DNA of 64,000 nucleotides from Balanoglossus misakiensis (GCA_040954595.2 CM082577.2:3844001-3908000); one strand, 5' to 3'. Counted from the first letter of the stretch, positions 13,101 through 27,429 are shown. The notes: generated by a model from the letters alone, not told the origin. A program made the numbers and translations.

Positions 13101-16100
13101 AAGTGATTTATTATTCATGGCATTTCTGCCATTAGAGATTGGTATCTACAGTCTCTGTACCGCTGTGTGCGGTCATAACTCGAAAATCATGACAACATCA
13201 GCCTTCTCTCGGTGTATTAAGAAGCCCCGAGGCCATAATTTGTAGACCACAACACCTGATCTTGTTTGTTACGGGGGGAATCCTGCCACACTAAAGTCTC
13301 AGAAGTATCCGTTCAAAAACTACTTTGCATATTGCCTAATCGTTGATTACGTAGGCGCAGTTCAGATGTACAGCTGAAACTGGGCACTAAACGCGTGCTT
13401 AAAACCTCTTTCGTACATTGCAAGATCGACACAGTGCCTACACAAAAAGGTGCCTTCAAAGGGCTAGCACAATTGCTCAATAAATGCAGGCAGAATACGA
13501 CAAAATGTATTTTGGAAAACCTGCCAATGCAGAATGCCAGCAGGTACCCTGCGTACTTCCACATCTGCACCATACACATTTTGACTTTATTACCATTCAT
13601 AAACATTTTACTATACATGTTAACAAAAATAACTTGGTATCGCATGTGTCCTTAAATATTGAGACCGGCATCGCTGACAACAAAAATGGAAAATATATTT
13701 TTAAAACCGACACAGAAACACATCACGAACACTATCAAAACAATTCTATAGTCCCTTTGTAACATGTCTGTCACGCAAACCGTGTTAATTATAACAATCT
13801 CAGGACACCATACCACATTAATTTTATCTCCACGTGATACTAGTCCCAGTAATTAAGCTTGTTGTCGATGTACCATACTTTATGTATAATTGAAACACTG
13901 TAGACATGAAACATTATTGTAAACGTAACAAAGCTAAAACAGACAAACATGATGTTTTATGACAAGTATAATTAACCAAGCACACGCCAGGGCAATCACG
14001 TCATGTCATATGCAAAAGATATGGATGGGCGATCATTGGCTGATACCCTGCCTCAGTGACAAGCACAAAGAGGCAGGAAATGGCAAACCGCAATATTTAG
14101 TGTGAAATCTGATTGGCAAATAAATGAGCACTCTCATTGGCCATGATCACTTCCAAAAAATATCAGTTTATGATTGAACTGGAGCTAAAATCAAAACAAC
14201 TACTGACGCAAATGTACCTAAATTTCACACCAGACACGCATTAACCAACTTCCATGTGTCGAAAAACTAACATAATACAAAATGGCGGAATGCCTGTATC
14301 TGCGTCTATCTACGTGACGCGTCTTGCTTGTCTGGTCACGTGAGATGCAGTGATCGGTGAAGGGCGATCAATGGTTCAGAGTAATAAAACTGTGATGAGA
14401 TTCTCTATTGGCCTTTAAATGACGACATCTGAGAGGAAGAAGTCGACATGGCAGCGTGTCTGTCAGATCGAAGGGTCGTATCTCGAGATAAATGGCACAC
14501 CTATAGTGCGTCTCTCGGCAAAATGGTTTGAGCCAGTGAAGCATGTCCATTGGTGATGAGCGGTAGAGGAAATTGCCATTTTGTCGTCCCTTACACTTGT
14601 TATCCAGAACAGACGCGTTTTTATGGTTGCGTGATAGGTTTGTGACAAACATATTGTCATCATTGGCTAATTAAATTGTTTATTCCAAAAACCTACAAAT
14701 GAATAGATCGTTGGAAGGCTTTATATAAGCATTGTGCAATTTAAAGTACCGTTACAGATGTCCGTTTTAACATTACAACCAAAAACGTATGTATACTGTC
14801 AGATCAGAAAAATAACAGCATTTTTAAAATACTGCATAATCGTTTTGTCGTTATTTTTTTGTGTAAATTGCATCATCAATCTATAAGACAGTTAAATAAT
14901 TCAGAAAAAAATGTTTGAAAAGAATAACTGGTAAATTTGGTGGACATCCAGTGACATGATTACAGATTTTAAGGAGATTGAGTCTACGGCAATCAACAGA
15001 GAAACCGTACAAGTAACAAAATTACTTCTGTAGCGATGTAGAAGATAAGCAAATACCGTGAAGTGGAGTGCCTTAGACAACATTTCTATATTTAAGGACA
15101 TTGCGTATTATGCAACTGTTACCTTGCACATAAGAGAATCTGGATGCGGCGTTTATTGCTGTACTGTGATTGAACGGCACGGAACTGTCAACGAATCTCG
15201 GGATGAAGTCCTCGGGGAATTGCACAAAAGTGCCGATAACGCGTTTCTTACTTGTGTTTTCGCAGCTATTTTGTTTTACGGCTCTCTTATTGCGAGAAGG
15301 TTAATAATTGTTTGGAGAATGAAATGAGTATTAGGAAGTAGACAAGCCATATAAGGAAACCCACTTCAGCCGTCTTGCATGGAAACGTCTTCTTATCTGT
15401 CACATGTTGCCTAAACTTCATCTGTACATCACAACGTGAAATAAATAGGTATGACTGGTGATCTTTTACCATAGCCACATTCATTCCTTCACGACCCACT
15501 GTGTGCGTGTGAAAGTTGCTTGTATTTTAAGTTTAAAATAGCCATACGGAACTATGAAATGAGAGACCGATTGGTTTTCAAATATAGTGATTGCATTCAC
15601 GACATTTGCAAAAGATGGTGGCATGAATTAGTAATTCTGTCATTTAGATACAAATATAGAAGCAAAAGTCGAACATCCTTAAATATCACTTTCCAGTGTG
15701 AAATGGGCCACGTATCCGGTCGCAGTAGTCAGATATACTGTACACATCCACACTCATCTTATACTGCATACAACGTACACATGCTTCTGGTAGTTAACGT
15801 TTATCAAAATGACATGAACTGTTTTCATGCAACATTAAATGTTCTTTAAAGTTGAAATATGGTGATTTATCGGTTATTACAGATGAGATCCATACATCCA
15901 CGAGTATATCGGGGATATATTTTAAGGGATGGCCTGTACTGCGCATGTCACCCAAAATAATGGCAAAAGACAGTGACCAAAATGCCTTTCAGCCTTGTAT
16001 ATAGTAGTCATATCTCTGAGGTTGAAAGTTTTGCAAACATTCTCGATGCTACCCTAGATGTACTGGTACATGTATGTATCTGTCATGGCATGGAAACAGG

Positions 16101-19100
16101 ATTGTGGGAAGAACAGAGCGTCGCGTTCCCTGTATTTGTATTCCACATAAAGACCCATCAACTATCCAATCGGCAATTACCAATAACACGTACTCAGATA
16201 ACAGAATTCATCAATGTTGGCTGAGTGATGTTCTCCTAATAAGACGCCTTTTACTACCTACGGTTTAAGGTTGCAAAGGTCAAACCCTGATCGAGTGACA
16301 AATGATAATGACACCTCGGTGACCTTGAAGAAGACGGGCAAAACACCAAATGGTTGCAAATGTGAAACATAATGAAAACAGTGGGTGTGCTAAAAAATAA
16401 ATCATGTTCAAACAGGGAATATGTCCGTCTTTAATATGAAATCATGGATTTCTTGGAAAAATACAGCGTTCTTTCTAAGCCCGAAGTATCGGATGGGAGA
16501 GTAATTACTTTGACAATTGACGCCTCATTTGCTTACTGCAGAAAGTTTGTTTGATTCAGTCAATACACAAAGCACGATCATTGTCTACATGTTGTTCGAT
16601 GTTAACATGACCAAGAATTTTAGCGGACCTATAGCATATTTGTATTCGACGTGGGTAAACATAGTTAATAAGCAATAATTTTCCGTGGGGACAGCACCTC
16701 ATTTAAATAGGAGCGTTAATGTATCTCAGAGACGTTACCGTATGGACATATCAACATCACGATGATTGAAAACTACCCCCATAAAACGGTAAAGCTTTTT
16801 AATTCATCTGACCCCTTTCCTCCTTTTGCTAAGTCTGCATTAGTCGCGGTACGTGTTTGCACTCCGTAAAACGGCGAAATCCGTGTGTTTGAAGCATATC
16901 TTTCTTCAAATACCTCCCGCGCCACGGAAGAATGCGTGATGTATTGCACCAATCAATAAACTTGGCTGGGATGAAAATAGGCAAATTTTCCGTTTCTAGG
17001 CTTTTGTAGCTCAGGATGGGTGAAATGATTGTTGCTGAGTGGAAATGTTTAGTCACTATTGAAGCCTGCATGATGGTTCTGCACGGACGAAATTAAAATG
17101 TGCGATTTTTATCATACGTTGCTCTAGACAAGACCAAATTCATTACAACAGCTTTTTTTATCTATTTCTCAACTGAAAAAATGAAATCCAGTGAAAATAT
17201 GAGCTATTTCTTGATAGCATGTCATCAGTATTTTTTGCTCGACTCCAAAGAATTTAAAGACGTAAAATAACAGAGGTTCATTCCATTTAATTACATGCGA
17301 TTGGTATATGATGTTAAGCACATTTAAACATGCTACGTTACACACACACACCTGTATTTCTCATCAAAGAAACCCCTGATATAAACGCTCAAATATGAAG
17401 TAACTGCATGATTACAATCCATTCACTATCCAATAGTGTTTATAAACAGACACTCAATTTCCACGGCAGTGATATTCAATTTTCTCTTTTACCGTAACCC
17501 AGTTTTTACGAAGAGCACATTTATACAGCTGTCAAAGTCATACTACTAATGTCAACATCATGTACCTGCTGTGTTTGACTTCCTGAAAGGTCGTTTGGCA
17601 TACCTTGACATTGAAAAGTGCAGTTTGAATGGACGTGTGATTGAAAACCAGATGAACAAGATTCTCTGCAGTATTCACCGCATTTAAGATTATGTGGCCA
17701 GAGTGGCTATGAACCTACTCCCTTCACTGTAAACTACACTGTATTTTGTTTTTGACAGATTTACTACAAGATGCTATTGACGTTTTTGTTTTAATGTTTC
17801 ATTTTAAGAATTCTAAGAATAATCAATCAATACATAATTAATTTACGGTGGAACGGATTATGAAGCCATATAACAACAGAATTAATCTTGAACTAATATC
17901 TATGGTAATTTGTAAGATGCATAAATGACTTCATAGGCAGAGTTTGAATGCTCAACCCACGGTCTCTTTGCAAAAAAAATCGCAGGCTTCATCAGGAACC
18001 AGAATACCCCATCAATAACTTAATGTCACAGTGACAATGCCAAAATCCTATATACGAACTATTTAAATGAACATGCATGCACATGCGTACAAGCACAATC
18101 GGATATATGCAAGGATATACTTTGAGGCATTCAACCAGTAAGGCTATACATCATGTATGTGGCGGTCATTGGCACAACGTGGCTTCCAAAAACGACGATT
18201 TAGTGCCAATTACCATCGACATGTAGTCACAATTATCAACTGTAGAGATGAAGAGCAGGAAACGATGATTGCTCCAATTGTGCTGTGCATTTTAAGACTA
18301 TAGACGCCATTTTATTGCACAAGTGTGTTTCTGCATCGTTCTTGACAATGCCACTTGGCGCGCTCCTCTCGCCATTTCACAGCGCGACGCACTTAGACAC
18401 CATACAAGCTCAAGTGAAGGGCAAGCGGTTGATGCAATAATGATAGTATTTAGCATGATTGTCGCGATTAGACACCGCTACAAAAATATCCACGAATTCA
18501 ATTGAATTACGCACAATATAAATGTACATAAATGTTCCCGGCCGAATTTGCTGACGACTGACTGTGTTATTCATGCTGTGGGCCAGATTAGGCACAGTCG
18601 CTGAACATCTCAATTCCCTGTACTCTGCGACATCCCGGGCAAATTTGACAATTGAAGGTAGGGCAAAGAGAAATGTTCAATTTCCTGTAATAATTATCAG
18701 ACATCCATCTGTATGCGAAGCATGCAATATTTATCCGGCTTGTTCCTGACGATTTTTACGCTCCGGCCAATCACCTCCAGTTTGATCATTAAAACAAGTT
18801 CACGAAGTTACAATTTCTATTCGTCAGTTCATATAAGTATATCATTCACACAATTTTAAATTACGAAAATAAAAAAACCACCCACTTCAATGGCGATGAT
18901 TCATTAAAAATATACGGCTTGTGTTAGCACCATTTTATCTCCAGGTTATACGCGTGTTAATAGAATTTTTCAGTGAATACGACCCTTGTCAGCCGTCTGG
19001 AATTTTTTTGACGGACACAGGCATGTCATAATATCAGATAATCGCAGTAATAATCTTTTGACTATTCGTTTACGTCAAGCAGTCATATATCACGGAATTA

Positions 19101-20460
19101 GTTCCATAAGATTTCAATGCGCCCTTGTGTGTTTCTATTCAATCATCCTCCATTGGTTGGCGGTTTGATGGAATGATTAAACTGCCGCAAAGGCGATATA
19201 TCACAGCGGTATTGTGTTTCATCGGAATACGCAATTCACATCAGATTTGCTGGCACTTGTGCTGAGAGTTTGCGAACGACAGCAATGGGGGAATGAAAAT
19301 ATCACTGCAATAGAGCGCCCGACTTATTACTTCCATTATGGAAGGCAATCCATTAGTGTCAGCTTGATGGTAGTTTTTCTGTTGCTTCTTCATCAAATGG
19401 CACAATAATATTTCACTGGATTTATTCCAACCACGCAACGAGTTAAATTTCGAAGTTTTTATAATACATGCAAAGAAAACACCGACACCTTGAGGAACTT
19501 ATGTTTACGAGGCTTAAATGTTATTAAACCACATACACTTTATTTGGTCCCTGAGGGTAGATGTGCCATTTACTTTCAGTACACATACGCGTCTTATTTA
19601 GTAAACAGATTTATTGTTGGATACCTGATCAGACTTTCTTTGTCTGACGGCCATATTAAATACATGTATTTGGAAAAGGTTACCGGAGCCACACTTTTGC
19701 TTGGCCGCGGCGCTGGTGTTGGATGTGAGAATTCATATAGCATGGATATTGAACAGTAAAAACTGCTATACCTCGACCATTTTTGGAGACAAGCGTCATA
19801 CGCCTTAAGTTTCGAATGCAAAATATCAGCATCGCCGTTGATAAGCGCAAAATCATGTTTTAACGTTTAAGCAAACCTATGCATGAGGGTAACTGTGAGT
19901 AGCGTAATGAGCAAGGTAATGAAATGGCAGCATTTGGACGTTGTTGTCTTGCTGGACACCTTAATTAACGTCGCCCTTGACATTGTCCAATGGACGTCAT
20001 AGGCATGCATTACTGCAAGTGTACGTGCAAACCATTTAATCCTGCCTTCCGTTGATAGCCAAACAAGAATCCTTGGTTGATGCACAGAATGAAGAGAATC
20101 AAAAGTTACACAGATGGTGGATCTTGAAGTAAGACAGCCTCGGTGACAATGAATTACATAATTCAATAGTCGCGGGATTTCCGATTTGTAATGATTATTT
20201 TGATTGGCGTCGTACAATCACTCTCACTTATTCCTCACTAGAACGACGACCCTTTTAGTGTGGCCGAATTCACTGAGACTCGTCACTCATAAAAGATTCA
20301 TTGTCTGAGAAGTGTTCCATTATGAGCTGTTCCCACTTTATACATTTATAATGCATATGCACCGTCAATCAAATTTTTCGCTTTAATGAATATTTTAATA
20401 CAAGCATGAACTCTTGTCGATCTACATTAAGTGTATGCACGTGCCTCATCTTTGTTATGT
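4185..20460. other. Non-coding DNA upstream of gene 1, no gene recognised
   Basis: Only short unrelated open frames (none above about 116 codons) are present, without recognisable protein motifs. Composition is AT-rich with islands that are somewhat richer in CpG (about 7.1-7.4 and 9.1-9.5 kb). The patch at 14.03-14.68 kb is rich in ATTGG and CACGTG words and is listed separately. No RNA gene could be supported. Confidence 0.55.
14028..14675. promoter_or_regulatory. CCAAT-box and E-box rich patch, possible regulatory element
   Basis: ATTGG (CCAAT on the other strand) occurs at least six times: near 14035, 14111, 14136, 14407, 14549 and 14662. A GGTCACGTGA E-box lies near 14335, and an AAAATGGCGG word, similar to YY1 sites, near 14279. 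Word clusters like this can arise by chance in 650 bp, so this is a weak call without expression data. Confidence 0.2.
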
Positions 20461-20502
20461 ATGTACATGTATGTATGTATGTATGTATGTATGTATGTAT
20501 GT
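20461..20502. repeat. (ATGT)n microsatellite
   Basis: Nine perfect ATGT units from 20467, preceded by ATGTAC. The tract creates a spurious open frame of Cys-Met-Tyr-Val repeats, which is not a gene. Confidence 0.95.
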
Positions 20503-23500
20503 ATGAAGTCTACAATAAAACACGGGTTACAATTGCATTCTATTCAAAGTCAAATCTCATAGATGGAGATAAAATGGGAGGGGGGGGGTGAATGGTTAAC
20601 ATGTAAGATAGGGAAGGGCCATCACACCTTTACCGCATGTTTCTGATATTCTCATCATGCAAACTGTTCTATTAAAGCAGACAATTTTTAATAGACCGCA
20701 GGAGATTTCTTCGGGCCATGGATAATACCCTACTAGTAATAATGTCTGTTGCTCATGCATGAGAAATTACCGTCGACGAAGACAGTGACCCTAGATCACT
20801 ATAAGATTCTACAAAAAATTCTCATGGCTCGCAACGAAAAGCCAAAGAGAATGCTCAAAGCTGGTTTCAGATACGAAAGCCTGAACTGTGGCTCGACCGT
20901 CTTGTCTACCACTTGATGCAGAACGAGTTTTTTCCCTGTACTTGGCCCCGAGTGTCTTCGCACTTAATGTATCATTCATGAGATACACATTTAGTGAAGT
21001 GGTGAAAAAAATCAACTTAAAAGAAGCGCGCTTCTCTTGTATTTGATCCTCCTAATGTACCTTGGGGGCATCAGCTACTTCAAAGTTAACGCGAGAGTAA
21101 GCAGTTCCGGAAACATGGTTTCCTCTCGTCAACGTCACACCGAGACATCACAATGTATACTTCAATGTACGGGTATAGCGGGACCAACGACCTTGCTACT
21201 CATTGACATCAACGACGTAAGCATTGGTTATTTTAATATTTCAACGATGCGGTGCTCTGAAATAATGCCCTATCGTCAAGTGACTCGTGACACTATGAAC
21301 TCTATTCTTCCGACTGGATTCAGTTTTGTTTAACGTAACCTGACGGATGACTGTTATATATACCAACGTGGATTTTGAAGCATGCGCTTAATTGCTAAAG
21401 GACCACGACAGAGAAAAAATATGACTTCCAAAAAAACATTATCATTAAATAGGTGACTTTAGTTAATCGACTGTAATCTGATCACTTTAGGTGGCAATAG
21501 TTAATATATAATAATTCTACTCTGTTTGGTCCAGCAAATGCCTAGGGTTTACCCAAGGAAATAGATCGCAAACCCAATCAGTGTGTCGGTATAAAATAAA
21601 CTTTGTCTCAGCGTGATCTTTGGTTTGAAAATGAAAACACGGTAAGTGCTTTGATTAGTTGCGTAGTCCCTGGAGTTTGTAGATCCCTTCCTACAATCGA
21701 ATAATACTGCAAGGTCTTATTACTATGGGTTTACTTTGTATTCATTCTCATAATGGAGATGCTGCGTCTTCACGGGGGATTTGCCGACTTACATCGGAAA
21801 GGGTTTATAATGCTATGTTCAATTTCTCTCAAAAGTGTAGATAAAAGTCTTCCGAAAGTATGGTATGGGAGAATCAATCGTTCGACATCTCGTGTATGCG
21901 ATTTGTATCACTTTGTCGAGTCCTTATGCGCAGTCCAAAACAGAAGTGTTTTCACTCTAAAAGCTTGGTGTTAAAACACTTCCGTCAAATGTCGGTAATT
22001 TAAGATATATTGGTGTTGTTTTTCCTACAGGCCATGGTAGAGGGATGGGAATGGCACGGCTCGCTCTTATGTTGCATGTACGTCGTTGGGTAGAGAGGAT
22101 GTACGAGGACTTTCAGTCAACACCAGAAACCGAAAACATTTTTGTTGACTTGGTCGGATTTGGCTGACACCTTCTTTGATTTCAAGAAAATCAGCAATTT
22201 ATTGAATTATCTCTAATTCAGAAATAATTCAGAATGTCGTGGCCACCTGGTTTAAAAGACAGTCTATGACAATTCATGATTAGTCAGAATGTTTTGAACT
22301 GTACATATTTGTTTTGCTTCAATCATGCCAATCACCCGACATATGAATATCCAGGTGCCATTAATAGATGTGCCAATATTATTCAAAAACGCTAATGACG
22401 AAATGGCTTTCTTTAAATTAAGTTATCATGACAGAACGCTCTTCATGTTTACGCTCAAGGGATAATTAAAATAGTGGTTGTTATTTTTCATGAGAAAGCT
22501 CTTCTGATGCACCAAAATACTTTCACCATCAGTATACAAGCTTCGATATTACTGCGCGCGCCAAAATAGTTTATGCATTCTACGACATGAAAGGGATGGG
22601 GATCTTAAGCCGCAATAGAATCAGTAATTCTTGGAGCAAGCACTTGTCTGTGTATGGGCAAAATACCAAAGGCTCTTCTTTGAATTGTGCCAACGCAATG
22701 GCACATAAGTGCATTTGGCAGAATAAAGTAACGGAAACGAAGTTATGAATTTAATTGAATATAAATGGACAAATCAGCCCTGACACGTTGTCCTGTCCAA
22801 CAGAAACTCCATCAGACACGTGTCCTTGCCAATCGGCATTCTTTGTCGACACCGAGAATAAATCTACATATTTGTGTCGGAGCCCACATGTTATTGAACT
22901 TGTAAACTGTTTCATGATTGAAACAGCCTTTTGATAAAACGGTTTCTGCAAAGCTTTGTGGCAAAAGAAGGAGTTCTTAATTTTTTGGCTTGAATCCGCC
23001 GGGAAATCGGAGTAATACTAATCAAGACCGCCATTCACTTGTCCCAAATCGCTGAAAATTAGATTAAAAATGAATTGTATATTCATGAAAGCATATTCCC
23101 AACAATTTCGCTTCGGTCAACACAGGTCCTTCGTGGGAATCGAAAACAAACAGATGCAAATGAATGGTCAAACTTTGGAGGCATTAGTCGCTGACACTCT
23201 TAGAGAGAAATGGAAACATTTTGTGCCTCTTCGTGCAAGCGTTGAGTGCTGTATTCAAATGCATTTTTACATAAAAATTTAGGCCAGCTGCAACATCTGC
23301 AGCTTTGCAGTATGCAAGCACTATAAATAAGAAATACCTTTCAAGTGGAAGTGGGGCCATATCTGGCGAGTTCATGCCTGTGTTTTGGGAACTTTCGACA
23401 TCAAAGACATGTCTATTTTTCGCACGGCAGATTTTCGGAATCTGCGATATCTGACAAATTGTTTTTATGGTTGTTTGTAATGAAGTAAATCATCAACATC

Positions 23501-23925
23501 TGGGATAGGTAGTTTGGGTGCGACTCGAAGCTCCGAAAAAAATAAACCAGTAAATATACTTTAAATCCTTTGCAACAGCAGTCGTGGCATATGTTATAAA
23601 AAAATTGCTGCATGTATTATGACTATGCACCAACCAAAGTAAGTTATAAAACAATTCTAACTGGCCGCCGATTTTATACCATACTACTGCAGTGACCTAA
23701 CGGGTAGGCACCTAAGTGAAACTATCTATAAACAAGATCAGCTGATTACTGGTTTTGCATAATTTATAAATGAATCTTCATTCGTGATGCTGGTTATCTC
23801 CCAATCAATGCTATCAATTCGCTGGCGAGTTCAAACCTGTATTACAATAGCATTTGAGTTGTACATCATCTTCTAAGATGTTCCAAGTCTAATCGCAATT
23901 GTGATTTATGTTGTCTATACTGTAC
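20503..23925. other. Non-coding DNA, no gene recognised
   Basis: AT-rich sequence with a G run at 20578-20588 and no convincing coding frame on either strand. Confidence 0.55.
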
Positions 23926-23930
23926 TTGCA

Positions 23931-24242
23931 GTCCCCATGGCCGAAGACCAGGGGACTGATAAGTGTCGTCCGTCCAGACATGCCTGGACCGATTTCAATC
24001 GAACTTGATACATCTTACTAAGATGTACGTATGCACGTAAATTTGTTTTCAGAGACAATCCAATATGACCACCAGAAGGCTATTTTGATATGTTTATTGT
24101 TCATGCCCGGAGCCAATAAGCAGACAAGTCTGCCAATATTTCATTCAAACTCAGTGCATAGACATGTGCTATGATGTACAATCATGTTATTTCATGTTGT
24201 GACAAGATACAATATGGTCACCTACTGGCATGATTTTACGTC
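23931..24242. repeat. Candidate degenerate dispersed repeat
   Basis: The segment opens with an inverted pair, AGTCCCC and GGGGACT, around 23930-23958. A GTCGTCCGTCC word and a second small hairpin (TCCAGACATGCCTGGA) follow. Two related internal units follow, CAATATGACCACCAGAAGGC at 24061 and CAATATGGTCACCTACTGGC near 24210, about 149 bp apart. This arrangement of short palindromes, CCGTCC words and repeated ATGG-ACC boxes resembles non-coding repeats common in marine invertebrate genomes. No terminal inverted repeats or target duplication could be fixed. Confidence 0.35.
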
Positions 24243-27217
24243 CAGAATTTCCCTTACACATGCTTTGACAGCTAATTTAATGAAAATTCACTGTGTGTGC
24301 AGTGTACCACGATAAACATGCACGTCCTACAGTTACAGGCCAACAATATTTTGCTATAGAAACGCTGTCATAGATATTGTGCAGACATGCGTTTCATCAC
24401 GAATTCCTTCAACGTTTCCTATTGCTATGATCAGCGGGGAATGCGTCATTAACAATGACTTTAATCTCACGGTCTTCGATTACTGCTTTCACACAAACCC
24501 GAATCTACTCAAGTGACAACAATATACACAGTCTCGGAGGAGAAGAGAAATGAAAATGAGACTGTGACACATTCAGTAGGTGTTTGCCCCAACGGAAAAC
24601 TCGTTTGAACGAAACGTTAATAAGTTCAACCTCGCCGTGAATCACGCGCTCGAGATAATGAATAAATAACCCCTATGGAGGTTCAGACACAGCCAGTTAA
24701 GGCCTTGTCATTATTGTTCACCATCGTTAGGTAGGTATAACTCTTTCACAGTGCCGGTGATCAAAAATATCAACCGCCTGCTGGTGACGTTTATTTATGT
24801 AAGTGTAACTTACGGGAGGATTAATTTTTATTGGTTTATTATTTGTGGTTGGTGGCACAAAATTAGTTATTTGCAATCACGACAGCCAGAAAAACGGTGA
24901 CATCGATTACGACGATCCTACAGTTATCTGTACACTAATTATAGTAAAATGTTACAATAAGTTGTATTTATTATACAACCAAGTCTCCACGTTGACAACA
25001 ATCTATTCATCTTAAAAGTCCTTCTCAAGAGCTAAACTCCACAAATATAATGCAAAATGTTTAAAGATAACGTCTTTGGCTTTATTCTAACGGTTATACT
25101 TAACGAGAATTCTTACAGGATCTTCCACTCTTATGTCTATTTCAACCGTTCCGCGTCCTACGGGTCTCTCTGCAAACTAATATGTCCTGACATGCTATAT
25201 AATTAGCCGGATGCCAGCTCAGCTATCTTAACCATAGAGCGGATAATTAATTTTTCATTGGCTTAAAAACAAACTGATTTCCCGTTCATTTCCGCCCAGT
25301 GCGACACTAATTCGAACCATTCACCTCCGAAGACCACTGGGGGCGGCTGTCCAACGGAAATTCAAGAAAAAAAAATTACATTTGATGTCATTATATGGAA
25401 AACATGATCGGACGACTGGAGGAGATCACAGAGGTTTCCTCACAACTGATGTCTGCAGTCAAATGGAAATAAATAGAGTGCAATGGCAAGCCTGACAGGC
25501 AAAAATGCCACCTCCGGCAAACGTTGCACGTTGTCAAGTAAAAGGTGCCCCCCTCGGTTTGTGGGTATTGAAACCAAAGGCCAACTTCCGTAACCTAGCG
25601 ACGTGGTACCCACTCACAAACATGTCAACTAGTAAAGCGTCTCTTTGTATGCACGTGTAAAAATATTCGAAGTCTGGACATTAGAGATATAAATGAACAT
25701 TCACTGAAAATGGGATAGTGCCTTATCAGTTAATCGTGATATTGTGTACTGTATTCTTTCAATACCCTTCTTACAGCAGAAAAAAAATCAAGTGGTAAAA
25801 CCACTGAACTCAAAATAAAATACTGCAGGCGTGATCACAATGCATTTACGAATATTAATGACGTTGGCGATTTCTGAGTTTCGTATTTGCCAATTCGAAG
25901 GCCCTGGCTTACTCAAATTTCAACTGCACCTTTACGGTTCAACCTTCGCAAAACTCATTGTCCAGGGCATTTACAGCACAAAGAGAGTTAGCTTATTCTG
26001 TAATATTATGTTTCCTAATTCAACCGACATTATGATTACGGGTCTGTGACAGATGTCCGTTAATTTCAATTGTGAATAGGAACATTTCAAATAATGTAAA
26101 CAATGAGGCTCTTCTGTTGTTTCGTCTGTGTATGTGCAAGACCGCAGATAGCACATGTTGCCGTACGGTAAATTGGGAATCGGCTCAAATCATTCTGAAT
26201 AAAAAGCCTCAATTTTTTTTAAAGCATCACGGATTTCGGGTAAATCCGCATCTCGTTGAGTTATTCCTGCAAATCCTTTCCCCAATGAGGATTTGTCACT
26301 GTAAAACCTATGCAAAAATATCAAAACGTCTGTGTCTTTATCATTTTATTCATTGGGATGAATAGTTTTGAGCTTTTATACGCTTGTCAGTTTAATACAC
26401 CAGGCTAGAACACCCCCCCCCCCCACCTACCCGGCCCAGGGACAATAATATAATCAGGCCAATGATTTTTAAGCAGCGAAATGCATTCACCACAATCCTG
26501 GCCTATTACGAATAATATTAAATGCATACATTCCTTAACCATGTATATATAGTGGCGTTTCAGATCATGCAACTGTAGAGAACTGTCGGAAATGAGTCAA
26601 ATAGAACACTGATACAGGAAAATCTTCGGCGGTGGATTTAAAGACGCCGCTATCGCTACCCTGCAACTATTTCACGTACACCCCTCTAACTATACCATCA
26701 ACGTATTAATTGCCCATGGGTAATGAAAGACTACATCCATCTCGCTTTCATCAATTATCAATTAGTTCGTGTTGTCGTCAATATACATATGGGTCTAATA
26801 ATCCTGCCTCGTTAAAACCAGTCTGTGTTAAACGCAAATATTTTTGAAGGCGACAGGTTTTTTTTACCACTGAGTTCTTCAGTAAGTAGCAATAAAAGTC
26901 AGGATCAGGGACAACCGTTTCGTTCCTTTGTTTACAAGTCTTTCGGTAACGTGTGCTTTCGACTGTGTATACACACAGTTGGGACAGCGCGACTCGCTTG
27001 AGTTCTCGAGCGTCAGATGTGTATGTAACCCTGTTATTACTGTATGGCCTGCGGGGGTGCCATTTGGAAAGAAACGCTGCGTTGAGGAGACGTTGAAAAT
27101 AATCCAACGGCTTAGGGAGTTACTCGCGACTGAAAACCGCATATACTGAAAGTAGTCGGCAACACAGTTTCCTAGTCCATGCTGTGGATAAGTTACTATG
27201 TAGGTAAATGTCTAAAC
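24243..27217. other. Proximal upstream region of gene 1
   Basis: No coding exon was recognised. A C run lies at 26413-26424. The region presumably holds the gene 1 promoter or an untranslated exon, but no core promoter element could be assigned. Short frames on both strands around 26.8-27.15 kb look like chance overlaps. Confidence 0.5.
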
Positions 27218-27240
27218 TATTCTTGTTTTTATGTGTATAG
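27218..27240 (+). promoter_or_regulatory. Possible 3' splice site before gene 1 coding exon
   Basis: A T-rich tract (TATTCTTGTTTTTATG) followed by TGTATAG ends at 27240, just upstream of the GC-richer leader. It could be the acceptor for an untranslated first exon located further upstream. The alternative is that transcription starts nearby. No TATA box or initiator could be assigned. Confidence 0.3.
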
Positions 27241-27273
27241 GTTTGTTACCGTGCGGAGTAGACTGTGTTCTCC

Positions 27274-27429
27274 ATGATCAGCCCACCGCGGATACGTGAA
27301 CGGAATGGTGGTATTCTGCAGCCAAGCGACGCCGACCGCACGGCGTTATACCCTCATTGTGGTAATTGTATCACTATCTGCAGTGTGCATCGACAACGTC
27401 GGATCAGATACGCTGCCCAGGACAGGTAG
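27274..27429 (+). promoter_or_regulatory. Upstream ORF overlapping the gene 1 start
   Basis: An ATG at 27274 opens a 51-codon frame that ends at TAG 27427-27429. It overlaps the receptor start (27305) in a different frame. Its context is weak (T at -3, A at +4), whereas the receptor ATG has G at both positions, so leaky scanning could reach the receptor start. If the mRNA includes this leader, the uORF would be expected to lower translation. No protein function is proposed for it. Confidence 0.5.

Noticed and set aside
15058-15327. 89-codon frame with a hydrophobic C-terminal segment
   Set aside because: Starts at a non-ATG codon, and a single hydrophobic run is common by chance in T-rich DNA; nothing else supports it.
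15520-15849. 109-codon + strand frame
   Set aside because: No family resemblance and AT-rich codon use unlike the verified exons.
20406-20591. Cys-Met-Tyr-Val repeat frame, and similar frames near 30.0 and 57.0 kb
   Set aside because: Translations of ATGT or TATG microsatellites.
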